A DNA stretch of 64,000 nt from Bacteroidota bacterium (lineage in GTDB: Bacteria > Bacteroidota > Bacteroidia > Chitinophagales > Chitinophagaceae), in contig JAFDYC010000099.1 of the NCBI GenBank assembly GCA_018267625.1, forward strand, positions 1 to 64,000, given 5' to 3'. Under the pieces are notes generated by a model. The model searched no databases and was not told the DNA's origin. It saw only the letters and a list, made by a program, of their open reading frames with translations. How positions within the stretch are numbered: position 1 is the stretch's first letter; every line of letters starts with the position of its first letter. Both the position numbers and the translations under genes were made by a program. This document shows positions 26,273-36,388 of the stretch, piece after piece.

Positions 26273-29200
26273 TCAAATAATGGATTGATTCAAAAACACA
26301 CGGTTCTCATCATTGCCATCGGCACAATCATGCAGTGAGGCCGGTGGGTAAATACTCTTCAAGTCATTGAAGATGATTAGTAACTCCCCTAACCGTTTGC
26401 TGAGTAGATCAGCATTGGGTTCTGGTTCTGCAAGTACTCCCAGATAGGCGCACCAGGCTTTTTCAAAGGCAAGAAATTGTTCCTGGCTTACCCAGCAGAT
26501 TTTCAAGCCAAGATGAGCGGGGAGTTCAAAACGGATGCTACGTTCAGCAAAACGGCGATATTCAATACCGGCATTTGCCAGGCCCCCTGCTCCATTCATT
26601 ACTAAAGTCAAACGAAATGAATAGGGGTCCTCTTTCTGACAGAGTATTTCACACTCAGGACCGATACAAATTGGCAGCAGCGCATCACCGTTGGGAACTA
26701 TAATGCCCGGACGATTATGTGGCCGAAGCAACAAGTGTTCCACCACATACATGCGTTCTCCCAGAAGCATACTTGTCCCGAAGGCAACTAAAGTATCGCG
26801 GGCCGCTTCTGCATCTGTCTTCTTACTGAATGGTTGTTTGCGGGTAGCAATAACGGCACCGTCAGAGTCCGTCAGATTCAACACCCAGCGTTTACTTTTT
26901 TTGATTTCGTACCGTTCAGGGTCGCTGATGTACCCTGCGACCTGAGCCATTTCAGCCTGGGCCTTTTCGAGGGCTTTGTAATAATTCGGGTCGAAATATT
27001 TGGTACTGCTGCTCAGGATAATTTTACCTGTTTCATCACGCAACCTCCAGCGTTGTTCAAACGATTTCTCATCGCTATCCTTTTCTTCATACAACTCCCA
27101 GAAGTCTTCTAATCCGCGTAAGCCGAGTATCCGGGCAATGCGTAGTTGCAGGCCTGTCCGGTTGTTTTCACTGCATACTGCACCTGGTTTTTTATAATTG
27201 AAAGAACGTGCACGGTTGGCGCTCATTTCCGGAAAGTCTTTCAGGAAGGCAACCTTGTCTTTAATCAGTGTTTCATTTGCCTTTTGTTTGTTGCCGATGT
27301 ACGAATAAAGCATCAGCGTATAGTCAGAGAACTGCTCGGCAAATCGGGCAAGAAGATGGTCTAAGAAGCGGTTTCGGCGTTCCAGGAATTCTGGCTTGTT
27401 TTCCAACAAGTCTTGCAGGATTTCCGCTGTCAGAGGGCTCCCTTCTACGTTTGCATAAATCTGACTCAGATCTTGAATGTCCTCTTCACGGAGCAGCCTG
27501 CTGAAATAGGTTTGAGAAACACTTTGATCAATGGCAAACAGCTCATTTGCCTGACGAAGTGTTGCCAGATAATTGACCAGCATTTGCTCAAAAAAGAGCA
27601 AGTATGCTTTGAGTTGTTTCGCCTGCGCCTTACGTGCCTCGCTCACTTCGGGCGATAACCCGAAAGGCCCGACACCATAAGTAAATGGCAATTCATATTG
27701 CACCGGATGATAGGCATCCAAGTTTTGATAGCGTCCTACAGGTACAGGCAAATCCAATTCTGATATTGGAAATTTGGGTTGAGCCTGTTGGCCTTTGAGG
27801 ACTTGAAGCGTATCACTCAATTCCAACGGGTCTGGCAGGAAAGGCAAGCCGTTTTTATAACAGAGAAATTTGCTGGCTTCCGGATAGAATTGGGGCTGAT
27901 GTTCAAAGGGCACCTGATACACCCAGCTTTCTGGCGACAGCCTGCGACCATCTGAGTCAAATGGGGAAAAGACGAAGTTGCGTACGGCAACTACTCCCGG
28001 AATATCCATGAGTAAGTTGATGACATCTGAGCTACGCAGCTCCGTCTTCAATGCTGTTGCAGCGAGTTGGTCATTGTCAATAAACCCATTGTTGAGTACC
28101 GGCCCATTGAATATTTCATCTACGGTCTTGCCTGCATCCAGCCATTCTTTCAAAGACCAGAACCTGAGCTCGGGACTCATATACTGTGCAATCAGGAAAT
28201 ATGCCTGAGCCAGTACCGATTCAATATCTGCATCTGGTGCCAGATCCAAATCGGTGCAGACGGCCACTTCCTGTACAGGCACACTGGTGATTCTGCAAAA
28301 ATCCTCGCATAGGTTTCGATGGCTATGCAGGCTACTTCGCACCTCCTTCATCACCTCATCAACATCATGAATGCGGTCCAGGTAAAGAGCAATTATCCCT
28401 GAAGCACTTGAGTCAGCAAGGGCATGAGCAAGCTCTGGGAGCTGTAAGGATTTACGTTCTGCATCGCTATGAAACCACACATTCAGGGGCACATCATTCA
28501 GTGCAAGTGTCTGTATGAAGGCTGTATTTGCAGCATCTGGCCAAAATGATATTTCCAGAGTGGCAAAAAGTGGCGCCCTCAATGCCCGCCCCAAGTCGCT
28601 TTGCAAAATGTTTCCATTGTCGCCTTTATTGCCTGAAATGAACAGCACCTTGACTTCTTTCAGTTTGCTGTTCGGCTTACGGAATTCACTGAATATATTT
28701 TTTGAAAGCTCCAGCTCACGCCAGGCTGGAAGCCTCAATTCAATACTTGCTTTTGCCGGATAAGCATCTGATCCGCTGCCTACCGTAAAACTGAAATTGT
28801 ACCAGATTTTTCCGCTGTTCAGGTTTCCCGCACGTGTCTCTTCATCAAACTCAATCAGTACATCATACAGGCCTTTAATGATAACCTGGTGTTCGGTGCT
28901 TTCATACTTAAGACTGCTTGTCTTGCAATCAGCATAGAGGTACAAATCATCACAGGCGCATTTCTTGCATTGTAGCCAGGCATTTTTTACACCAGGCAAA
29001 TCGGCCAGCATTTTGCGGTAATCCGGCACCGTATAGGCTGAGATTCCTAAGATTTCGCGGGCAGTGAAGAAGCCTTGACGTTGTGGATAGGCCTGTTTGC
29101 TGGGTGGAGCAGCAAGCAAATCTTCCATCGGGAATGATGTACGATAGCTGAGGTCTGTGAGCGCATAGCATAAGGCTTCCAGCATGGTGATTCCAGGGTC

Positions 29201-29332
29201 GTGAATATTGTAATCAGTCCAAAGAGCACTGCCTAAAGCCTCTATATACTGAAGGCCACTGCGACGCAGCAGGCCATAGTCCATACCGGGTGGCAGGCTG
29301 GGATTTTTTGCTATGGTAATATTGTCGGGCAC
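26273..29332 (-). CDS. Large baseplate wedge protein (Afp12-like)
   Basis: The product has 1019 residues and begins at a GTG codon (MPDNITIAKNPSLPPGMDYGLLRRSGLQYIEALGSALWTDYN). The signature IHDPGITMLEALCYALTDLSYRTSFPM near residue 45 is characteristic of the Afp12/PVC12 baseplate family, which is related to phage baseplate gp6/J-type wedge proteins. The rest is a series of alpha/beta domains without separate names. In the particle it forms the outer wedge of the baseplate together with the Afp11-like protein next door. The gap to that gene is 23 bases. No truncation is seen. Confidence 0.88.
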   Translation of the reverse strand: MPDNITIAKNPSLPPGMDYGLLRRSGLQYIEALGSALWTDYNIHDPGITMLEALCYALTDLSYRTSFPMEDLLAAPPSKQAYPQRQGFFTAREILGISAYTVPDYRKMLADLPGVKNAWLQCKKCACDDLYLYADCKTSSLKYESTEHQVIIKGLYDVLIEFDEETRAGNLNSGKIWYNFSFTVGSGSDAYPAKASIELRLPAWRELELSKNIFSEFRKPNSKLKEVKVLFISGNKGDNGNILQSDLGRALRAPLFATLEISFWPDAANTAFIQTLALNDVPLNVWFHSDAERKSLQLPELAHALADSSASGIIALYLDRIHDVDEVMKEVRSSLHSHRNLCEDFCRITSVPVQEVAVCTDLDLAPDADIESVLAQAYFLIAQYMSPELRFWSLKEWLDAGKTVDEIFNGPVLNNGFIDNDQLAATALKTELRSSDVINLLMDIPGVVAVRNFVFSPFDSDGRRLSPESWVYQVPFEHQPQFYPEASKFLCYKNGLPFLPDPLELSDTLQVLKGQQAQPKFPISELDLPVPVGRYQNLDAYHPVQYELPFTYGVGPFGLSPEVSEARKAQAKQLKAYLLFFEQMLVNYLATLRQANELFAIDQSVSQTYFSRLLREEDIQDLSQIYANVEGSPLTAEILQDLLENKPEFLERRNRFLDHLLARFAEQFSDYTLMLYSYIGNKQKANETLIKDKVAFLKDFPEMSANRARSFNYKKPGAVCSENNRTGLQLRIARILGLRGLEDFWELYEEKDSDEKSFEQRWRLRDETGKIILSSSTKYFDPNYYKALEKAQAEMAQVAGYISDPERYEIKKSKRWVLNLTDSDGAVIATRKQPFSKKTDAEAARDTLVAFGTSMLLGERMYVVEHLLLRPHNRPGIIVPNGDALLPICIGPECEILCQKEDPYSFRLTLVMNGAGGLANAGIEYRRFAERSIRFELPAHLGLKICWVSQEQFLAFEKAWCAYLGVLAEPEPNADLLSKRLGELLIIFNDLKSIYPPASLHDCADGNDENRVFLNQSII

Positions 29333-29355
29333 AGGTTGGAGCTTGTAGGTTAGGT

Positions 29356-32300
29356 TCAGGCTTTTGTAGCAGCAGCAGGGTCAGTACACACCACCTGGGC
29401 AGCTTTGGTTGCGGGGGCAGGGATGGCGGTAATCTTATGTTTCGAAGCCGGCACACTCACCAGAATAGCCATGCCGGTTGAAGCAGTGATTTCATCCGTG
29501 TCAACAACAGAATTGGGGGCAGATGCAGTCCGGTGATACATCTTCACCTGGCTGATATAGTCCACATATGGACGCTCTTCGATGAAATTGATGAGCACAG
29601 ATTTCCGGACAGTTCCGCCGAAGAAAAGTTCGGCGCTCACATCGTAGGCCCAAGGGGTTAGAAAGGCCGTGATTTCCTCTTTTAGTTTTTGGGAATAAAA
29701 AGTGTAATCATCAAATCCGGACAGTAGCCTAAGCTGGAAATCAAGTGCTACTTCTTCAAATAAAGGGTGCACAACATTTAATTGCATCTGGCATGTGATG
29801 CGCTGCCTCAGGAAGGCATCAATTTGCGCCAGCACACGCTCGCTGGTATATGGACGCAGGGGGTTGGTAAGCTGCAATCCTTCCAACCTTGGAATCGTGA
29901 TGACCGTAACATGGCCGGGTGCCATTTCATTGTACCTAACGCTTCCATCACCCAATAATTCGTAAGCAGTATGAGAAAGGCATTTCACCCGATGTAACTC
30001 CGGGAAATGTTCAAGAATCAGCCGTTCATAGTCCCAGATGGTAATCGCCCGGTCTTTATGGCGCAGCCTTTCAGAGATTCGTACATAATAATCGGATTCC
30101 AACTCGGTGGGCCGCCCTCCGAAAGACGGGTACGGCTGCGCTATCTTCTTAATAGCAGGGACACTTGTTTGCAACTTGGTGATGGTGCCCGCGGGGAGTT
30201 GCGCATTTAAAAAGCCTGCATCATTGTCCTGATTCAAAAAAGAAACAAGCGCCGCCTGAGCATCTATAGAAACCAATTTGCACAAGGCCATAGTAGCTGA
30301 GGCTGCAGACGCACGAAGCCAAATAAATCCCGAAGGCAAGAGCGTATTATCATTCGTGGCATCTTCCGGAATCGGAAAGGAAATAATACCACTTTGAATC
30401 CATTGCAGGGAGGCATCGCGAATGCTTTGTGCCGGAAAATCTTTCCAACTATTCCGGCTGAGATAACTCCAGTGTAGCTGCTGTTCGGGCTTGGCAACAA
30501 GCGGGTCACTGCTGCCCTCCACCACGCCGAAGAGCAGGTTTACGGATTGAAGGGCATCCAGGTTTTCGAGGCCAATAAACAGTGCTCCACTATCCTGTCC
30601 GGCTTGATCCTGAGCCAGAAGAGGCAGAAGGGAAATATTGCTATCTGGAGTCAGGAAATGGTGTTGTTCTGCCTGACCAAATGGAGTCAGGTGATGAAAG
30701 CGAACGCTGCGGCTTTCAAAGTCCGTTTCAGAACCCGAACCGACACCTTCTGTTACCTGTGCTGAATAATGCAGTGAAATGCTTTCCAGCCTGGGGACAT
30801 ATGGTGCGGCACCGGGGTCTTTGCCGCTGCCAAACGCCAGTTTGGCTAAGTAAGCAGCGTAGGCCTTTTGATAATCTTCATATCCAAATCCTGATTCCAG
30901 CACGATGCGCATAAAACCAGATGAACTTCTGACGGAATAAGGCAAATACGGTGCATCATAGGGGGAATAAGCGGAAGTATCAGAGCCGGAACCAAAGCTC
31001 AGTGTTTGAAAATTGGAAGGGAAACCTGAGTCTGATTTTAGCGTCGCTTTCGTTGGAATTACTTTACCCCCCTTCTGCTTCTTTCTATTTTTTACAGCAG
31101 TGTTTTGTTCCCATAAATTTTGATTTGTCCGTATGTTAATCCATTCCCCTTTGGCCAACGCCTGCAAGGAAACGTTAGGAGTAATATCGCCTTCAGGATC
31201 GTCCCCATCGTAGTCGAAACTGCTGAGCGATTCCGGCAAATCGAGCCATTTCAATTTTAATTGAAAAGAGGCTCCTGATTTCTTAAAAAACTCTTCACAG
31301 CCCAGCGTACAGGCACTCCCTACTCGGGGCGACAGCCCAAAAGGTTGGAAAGGCTTTGCCGGGTCTATTATTCCCAGTTCATTAGACAAGAGCAATTGAC
31401 GCAGTCCTGTCTTCGAAGCTTGGCTTGTAAGCGGATCAATGCCTGCCGACACCTTCAAACTCAGGCTTTGAATGGTACAAGCCTTCAAAGCGTCATACTG
31501 GTACGCTGCATCATCTTCGTTTCGAAGCAGCAGCTTTAACGTTGGCAGGTCCGCACCAATACTAGCCCCATGTATTTTAGGATTCCAATTACTGATTGGA
31601 GGCATATTCCCATCCAAAGAAATCCGGATAATAATGGCATCACTGCCACCGCTAACAGCACTATCTGTGATGGCGGTCACGCTCAACTCAAGCCATTTTT
31701 TAGGGCTGGTCAGGCTGGCATTAAATGAAAGTGTGGAAGGCAATGGGGCAGGCAACCCAGCTAACTGAATGCTTAGTTCAATGTACCGGTCCCCTTCCGC
31801 CAGGGCCAGGTAAGCAGAAGCAATGGCAAAGCCAATTTCCGCTTTAGGAGCAAGTATATTTTGCAAGGCACCATCCACAAATGTTTTCTGAACGAAAGGA
31901 TGCCAGCCTATTTCTGAACCAGTGATTTTCGCCCCCAGACCATCGGCACTGTTGGCAACAGGTGATGCAAATAAGCGCCCCTGGTTGTTTACTGACCCAA
32001 TATTGTCAATAGGGGCTGCGCCGTTGATGCCTACTGCAGCTCCACGATAAACAGACATAAGATGAGCCACTTTTGCCTGATTGAAGACCGTTTCTTCCTC
32101 CAGGACATAGGCTAATTCTTTACCCAAGCTGTCTTTTCCGGCACGGAAACGAGTGTCTTTCGGCAAAGAATACGAGTTGAATCCTTTAGCAAGCCCGGCC
32201 AGTATGTGAACCTGATTAGGGCGTGCAGCACGAGGTTCTAATCGTAATACTCGCTGATAATAAAAATTCAGATGGCGGCCACTAAAAGTGTTTAGCTGGT

Positions 32301-33219
32301 CCTGCGCTTTGCGAAACAGATGCAGAAAAGAAAGGAACAGGGCGTAATGAGCTGGGTGGGCATTAAAACGTGTGAGAACCTCATTCAATGCTGCCTCTGC
32401 CTCTTGTATGAGTCGGGCATAGTTGCCCAGGAAATCATCAAAAAGTGAGATGAACAGGTTGTGGTTTGCTGCATGCTGTATGCGTCGGAATGGAGATTCC
32501 GTTTCTTCCCCATAAATACTGGAATCAATAGGCCTGCTGTTGAAGAAGCTTTTAAGATTTGGCTTGCCTGCTAACCAGATTGCTGAGAGATTCTGAGATT
32601 TCACACATTCCAACACATCTTTTACAGGTAAGCCTAAAATGCTCCAGTCTGGAAAGTCTTTATTCGCAATAATGACCAGTGTGGGATCCTCTGTCCCGTC
32701 TTTGCGGTGCCTGTTTCTACCCCCCTTGTAATAAGCCAGGAGTTTACTCAAGGCAGGCTGTAGCTTTTGGGTAATTATGTTTTGAATCCGGAGCCTGAGT
32801 ACATGATCCTTTGGTAGTCGAAACAGATAACGGTCCAGGGCAATACTGAGCGTGAGCAAGGCACTGAATAAACTTCCAAGTGTTGCTTCCAGCTTGCTTT
32901 GTTCCAATTCATGGTCATCATCGCGCAGAAAATCGAAACGCTCTTTGATTTGCTCCCGATAAGTTTCTATGTCCTGAATGGAAATGGAACCCAGCACCGC
33001 TGCGATATCATTATTGAAAAATGGTTGCCAGTTGTTCGTCGGGATATTGGCATCACTGTAATAATTCAGGTATTCAGAAAAGCGACTGGCGAAAACAATC
33101 CAATCTGGAAAATCATGTTCGTCCACGCGCACAAAAGCAGGTAATAAAGCTGGTGCCTTACGTTGCTGTTGGCTGGTGCCGCTGTGTTGGAGCGGATTTT
33201 TTTGGTCTGCGCAGGACAT
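29356..33219 (-). CDS. Large baseplate J/gp47-like wedge protein (Afp11-like)
   Basis: The 1287-residue product has a recognisable baseplate J core near residues 1010-1180: SFGGRPTELESDYYVRISERLRHKDRAITIWDYERLILEHFPEL followed by HRVKCLSHT, the PGHVTVITIPR strand and RVLAQIDAFLRQRI. These are the usual features of gp47/baseplate J proteins. The first ~1000 residues form an extended N-terminal region with several beta-rich domains, larger than in many eCIS. In phage and eCIS baseplates this protein links the hub to the sheath and starts contraction. It comes 74 bases after the gp25-like gene; no PAAR gene lies between them. Confidence 0.9.
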   Translation of the reverse strand: MSCADQKNPLQHSGTSQQQRKAPALLPAFVRVDEHDFPDWIVFASRFSEYLNYYSDANIPTNNWQPFFNNDIAAVLGSISIQDIETYREQIKERFDFLRDDDHELEQSKLEATLGSLFSALLTLSIALDRYLFRLPKDHVLRLRIQNIITQKLQPALSKLLAYYKGGRNRHRKDGTEDPTLVIIANKDFPDWSILGLPVKDVLECVKSQNLSAIWLAGKPNLKSFFNSRPIDSSIYGEETESPFRRIQHAANHNLFISLFDDFLGNYARLIQEAEAALNEVLTRFNAHPAHYALFLSFLHLFRKAQDQLNTFSGRHLNFYYQRVLRLEPRAARPNQVHILAGLAKGFNSYSLPKDTRFRAGKDSLGKELAYVLEEETVFNQAKVAHLMSVYRGAAVGINGAAPIDNIGSVNNQGRLFASPVANSADGLGAKITGSEIGWHPFVQKTFVDGALQNILAPKAEIGFAIASAYLALAEGDRYIELSIQLAGLPAPLPSTLSFNASLTSPKKWLELSVTAITDSAVSGGSDAIIIRISLDGNMPPISNWNPKIHGASIGADLPTLKLLLRNEDDAAYQYDALKACTIQSLSLKVSAGIDPLTSQASKTGLRQLLLSNELGIIDPAKPFQPFGLSPRVGSACTLGCEEFFKKSGASFQLKLKWLDLPESLSSFDYDGDDPEGDITPNVSLQALAKGEWINIRTNQNLWEQNTAVKNRKKQKGGKVIPTKATLKSDSGFPSNFQTLSFGSGSDTSAYSPYDAPYLPYSVRSSSGFMRIVLESGFGYEDYQKAYAAYLAKLAFGSGKDPGAAPYVPRLESISLHYSAQVTEGVGSGSETDFESRSVRFHHLTPFGQAEQHHFLTPDSNISLLPLLAQDQAGQDSGALFIGLENLDALQSVNLLFGVVEGSSDPLVAKPEQQLHWSYLSRNSWKDFPAQSIRDASLQWIQSGIISFPIPEDATNDNTLLPSGFIWLRASAASATMALCKLVSIDAQAALVSFLNQDNDAGFLNAQLPAGTITKLQTSVPAIKKIAQPYPSFGGRPTELESDYYVRISERLRHKDRAITIWDYERLILEHFPELHRVKCLSHTAYELLGDGSVRYNEMAPGHVTVITIPRLEGLQLTNPLRPYTSERVLAQIDAFLRQRITCQMQLNVVHPLFEEVALDFQLRLLSGFDDYTFYSQKLKEEITAFLTPWAYDVSAELFFGGTVRKSVLINFIEERPYVDYISQVKMYHRTASAPNSVVDTDEITASTGMAILVSVPASKHKITAIPAPATKAAQVVCTDPAAATKA

Positions 33220-33293
33220 ACCGAGGGAAAAGGGTTTGCAGGTGTCGGGTTAGGTTCAAGGGGCAGGAAATCTTCGAATCAGGTCTTTTTGCG

Positions 33294-33740
33294 CTATAAG
33301 GCAGTAGTATTATTGGTTGTGAGGAATTGTAGTTCGGTGCCTTCGAGGCGGAAATAGGGGAAGACGAAATTGAATCTTGAGTTGGTAGCCCGGACGAGGT
33401 AATCAATCTCAACAAGGATGGTTCCTTCGAGTAAATTGTCGGTATTGAGGTTGATCTTTTTTACGTCTATCCTGGGTTCGAAATAGAGAATAGCTGTAGC
33501 GATTTTGTCTTTTATCAACGTGATGGTGGCAGTGTTGAGGCTTTCAAAAACCATATCATCCATATTGCAGCCATACTTAGGCTGCATCACGCGCTCCCCC
33601 ACCCTGGTAGTGAGCAGGACGTGTAAGCTGCATTCAATATCCGCCTGCTTTTCAGTGAGCATAACTGTCTGTTGTGGCGCATTGAATGCAGGAGGGAAGC
33701 TCCAGCCTCTACCCAGAAATTCGTTTCCATTTTCCGCCAT
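33294..33740 (-). CDS. gp25-like baseplate protein (Afp9-like)
   Basis: The 148-residue protein matches the GPW/gp25 family: FLGRGWSFPPAF near the start, then ADIECSLHVLLTTRVGERVMQPKYGCNMDDMVFE with the conserved GER.M.P.YG motif, and strands FEPRIDVKKINLNTD and GTILVEIDYLVRATNSRFNFVFPY. It is the baseplate component that seeds sheath assembly, with its acidic-lysozyme-like fold resembling T4 gp25. The gene begins 18 bases after the VgrG-like gene stop. Confidence 0.95.
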   Translation of the reverse strand: MAENGNEFLGRGWSFPPAFNAPQQTVMLTEKQADIECSLHVLLTTRVGERVMQPKYGCNMDDMVFESLNTATITLIKDKIATAILYFEPRIDVKKINLNTDNLLEGTILVEIDYLVRATNSRFNFVFPYFRLEGTELQFLTTNNTTAL

Positions 33741-33758
33741 TGTTTACGCTTTTTGGGG

Positions 33759-35654
33759 TTAAAAAATATTTCCTGCACCGGGCGTATAACTAGGACTAAC
33801 GACACCGGTTGAAGCTATCAGCGTAGCACATTGCACGACTCCGGCAAACTGAGCCATAGCCGCATTAACACTGAGCTGGCCGGCTACGATTTCAACCTGA
33901 GCACCTTGCAGGGTAAGCTTCCCAGCCGATTGGATGGTTGCGCCTGCAGGTTCTGCCTTCACCGTACTACCCGACATGTCTGTAATGCTCACGTTACCTG
34001 AAGGCGCTTTCAACTCCACATGCAGAGCACTTTCCAAAGCAATGCCTTGCTGATCCATCGTAATCTTATTGCCATTCTGGTCTTCCAGTTTGATGGCTGA
34101 ATCTTCTTCAGAAAGCAATACTCTATTGCCTGCAGGAGTTTCAATTAAGATGGTTTTTTGATCATCATTGAATATCATTTTCATCTCACTGCGCGACACG
34201 AATCCTTTCTCATGGTTGTCGTTGCTGGCCTGAATGGGGGCAGGGGCATGTGCGCTGTTCATCATACCCAAGACCACAGCATGGCGTGGGTCATTATTCA
34301 AGAAGCCTACTATGACTTCATCGCCTATTTCAGGAAGGAAAAAAGTCCCTCTGCTGTTGCCTGCATCCAATGTGGCAACCCGGCTCCAGATGCCATCATC
34401 GTCCGCCATGATGGTGGGCACACGAACCATAATCCGGTTTTTACTTTCAGGATCTTCGAGGTCGGTGACAACACCTATTTGCAGACCTTGAATGGGCGGT
34501 AGTAAGGCTCCGGCCAGGGGCTGAAAGGTGTCGTAGCGTTGAGTAAACCACTCCGGGTCTATACCAAATTGAAAAGTGGTTCTCCAAAGCCCTTCATTCA
34601 AATGCTGGCGTACACCCGTCACAAAAAGTTTGCCTTCAAAACGTTCTCCGGCACCATTGAGTTCTATCAACTGTCCTGGCTGCACGACTGAGGTGCCATC
34701 GGTAGTGACGCGTCCACGAATTTTGGCCAGGCGGTTTCGCAATAGTTTACTATCGGCCCATTGCTGCAACTCTTCCTGAGTGAGTGCCCCGGAGTGTAGC
34801 AGTTGAAATTTTTCTTCTCCCATGATGCCCGCCAGTGTTTCCGGGGAAAGATTTCCTGCTTCGGGCAGGCTGGGTTCGGCAGCATCAACACCTGAAATCA
34901 GCGCTGCTTCTGAGCTGTCCCATGCCGTTGCCGACACTTGCCTGAGCTGAAGCCGTGCATCAATTTCAGCATCCATTTCATAGATAGTGGCTCCGTACTG
35001 GATATTGAGTACCGTCTCCGCATCCAGCTGAGGTGCTTTCACTTCCACCTTTCCATCGCTGACAATACATAGTTTGCCACAGGCATCGGCGCGGCAAAGC
35101 ATAAAGTCCCAATCGGTGGAGTTGTATTGAACCAGCTCGTTGTGAGCAAGCGAAGTGGCTTCCACGTCATGATCCAACTGATGGGCGTCGAGCAACTCTA
35201 CCATGGCATCGCTGTCTGTTAGTTCCCGGCTGTATTTACATTTAGGTGAAATGGTCATTTTCACGGCTGCATCCCGGCATTCCACGACCAGCATGCCGCT
35301 ACCCTGTCGCGCCTTCACGCCGTGTTTCACAACGATGCCTTTGAAAACGGTTTCTTCCTGGCTTCGGTAACCGAGTTTGATTTCGATTGTTTTTCCTGGT
35401 TCAAAGTCTTCGGCATTGCTGATGGGAAAACTTTCTTCCGCAGGGTCTCCATCATTAAGGATTATGGTGGCAAAAGGAATCCGGTTTACTTCTTTATGGC
35501 AAAGGATAGAAACAACATGGTACTGACGCGACACGGCAGTTCCATCAGATAGAATGGAATAGGTAGCAACACTTCGCGGAGCTTCAGAGGGAATAATCCG
35601 CTGATTGTTTGCAGGGGCCGGGGTTACCGTAATCTCATCAATGGAAACAGGCAT
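33759..35654 (-). CDS. VgrG-like spike/hub protein (Afp8-like)
   Basis: The 631-residue protein contains the gp27-like hub domains (residues about 35-370, including FKGIVVKHGVKARQGSGMLVVECRDAAVKM and STDWDFMLCRADACGKLCIV), then the gp5 OB-fold (IGVVTDLEDPESKNRIMVRVPTI...DGIWSRVATLDAGNSRGTFFLPEIGDEVIVGFLNNDPRHAVVLGMM). It ends with a short triple-stranded beta-helix spike (KMIFNDDQKTILIETPAGNRVLLSE...NGNKITMDQQGIALES). It forms the trimeric spike under the tube. No C-terminal enzyme or PAAR domain is fused; the protein ends in an Ala-rich, low-complexity tail. Confidence 0.95.
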   Translation of the reverse strand: MPVSIDEITVTPAPANNQRIIPSEAPRSVATYSILSDGTAVSRQYHVVSILCHKEVNRIPFATIILNDGDPAEESFPISNAEDFEPGKTIEIKLGYRSQEETVFKGIVVKHGVKARQGSGMLVVECRDAAVKMTISPKCKYSRELTDSDAMVELLDAHQLDHDVEATSLAHNELVQYNSTDWDFMLCRADACGKLCIVSDGKVEVKAPQLDAETVLNIQYGATIYEMDAEIDARLQLRQVSATAWDSSEAALISGVDAAEPSLPEAGNLSPETLAGIMGEEKFQLLHSGALTQEELQQWADSKLLRNRLAKIRGRVTTDGTSVVQPGQLIELNGAGERFEGKLFVTGVRQHLNEGLWRTTFQFGIDPEWFTQRYDTFQPLAGALLPPIQGLQIGVVTDLEDPESKNRIMVRVPTIMADDDGIWSRVATLDAGNSRGTFFLPEIGDEVIVGFLNNDPRHAVVLGMMNSAHAPAPIQASNDNHEKGFVSRSEMKMIFNDDQKTILIETPAGNRVLLSEEDSAIKLEDQNGNKITMDQQGIALESALHVELKAPSGNVSITDMSGSTVKAEPAGATIQSAGKLTLQGAQVEIVAGQLSVNAAMAQFAGVVQCATLIASTGVVSPSYTPGAGNIF

Positions 35655-35696
35655 GTTGTAGAGTTTAGGTTGTTTGCTTGTCTCTTTAGTTGTTAC

Positions 35697-36386
35697 TTAT
35701 GTTTTGGCAACCGGTGGAAAAGAAAGTTCAGTGCCCGGATGTAGCGTTCTGAAATCGGTAATTCCATTGATGCGGGCCACTTCGAGGTAATATTTCGGGT
35801 CGCCATACACTTGGTAGCAGAGCCAGGGTAAAGTCTCTCCTTTCCTGGTTACTCGGTAATGTGTCAGGTCCGGCGAGTGTGCATTTTCTAAGGTGACACG
35901 CAGGCTTTCTTCAATACTTCCTTTGAAACTGACTTTGCACAGAGCTCGGATAGGAGTGCCATCAGGCTTAAATAATTTGTAGTTGATATTAATTCCGGTG
36001 CATCTGCCTTTGAAAATGAATTGCCCCCAAATGAGTTTGAAGTGACGCGGTTCGTGACTTTCCGAATCATTTTCAATCAGCATCTTCTTCAAATCTTCCA
36101 CTTCCTGATAGACACCCTCATTGCGTGGATTTCCGTCAATAATTCCGGTGTCATCGAAAAGAAATTCGAATTGCATTTCTTCTGGTGGTTTGGCAAAGAA
36201 GCGTTGTTGCGTTCCGCTGGTTCCCTGCCCCTGGCTTTCGTTGAATGTGACCTTATAGTCTAAGGTGTAACTCTCAGGGTTCATCATTGCAGTAAATGCC
36301 TCCCCTACCTGATGGTCGTCCGCCAGGTCGGGATTGTTGAATGCGATGATGCGCATCTTTTCGAGTTGCCCTCGATCATTTGCCAT
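35697..36386 (-). CDS. LysM-domain hub/tube adaptor protein (Afp7-like)
   Basis: The 229-residue product has a C-terminal LysM domain (TRKGETLPWLCYQVYGDPKYYLEVARINGITDFRTLHPGTELSFPP, residues about 180-227) and an N-terminal domain of the CIS_spike/gp53-like kind (MRIIAFNNPDLADDHQVGEAFTAMMNPESYTLDYKVTFNESQGQGTSGTQQRFF). The segment PPEEMQFEFLFDDTGIIDG is typical of Afp7-like proteins. In eCIS these proteins join the spike to the tube, and the LysM is a structural part, not a free peptidoglycan binder. The start lies 2 bases after the stop of the DUF5908 gene. Confidence 0.93.
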   Translation of the reverse strand: MANDRGQLEKMRIIAFNNPDLADDHQVGEAFTAMMNPESYTLDYKVTFNESQGQGTSGTQQRFFAKPPEEMQFEFLFDDTGIIDGNPRNEGVYQEVEDLKKMLIENDSESHEPRHFKLIWGQFIFKGRCTGININYKLFKPDGTPIRALCKVSFKGSIEESLRVTLENAHSPDLTHYRVTRKGETLPWLCYQVYGDPKYYLEVARINGITDFRTLHPGTELSFPPVAKT

Positions 36387-36388
36387 AG

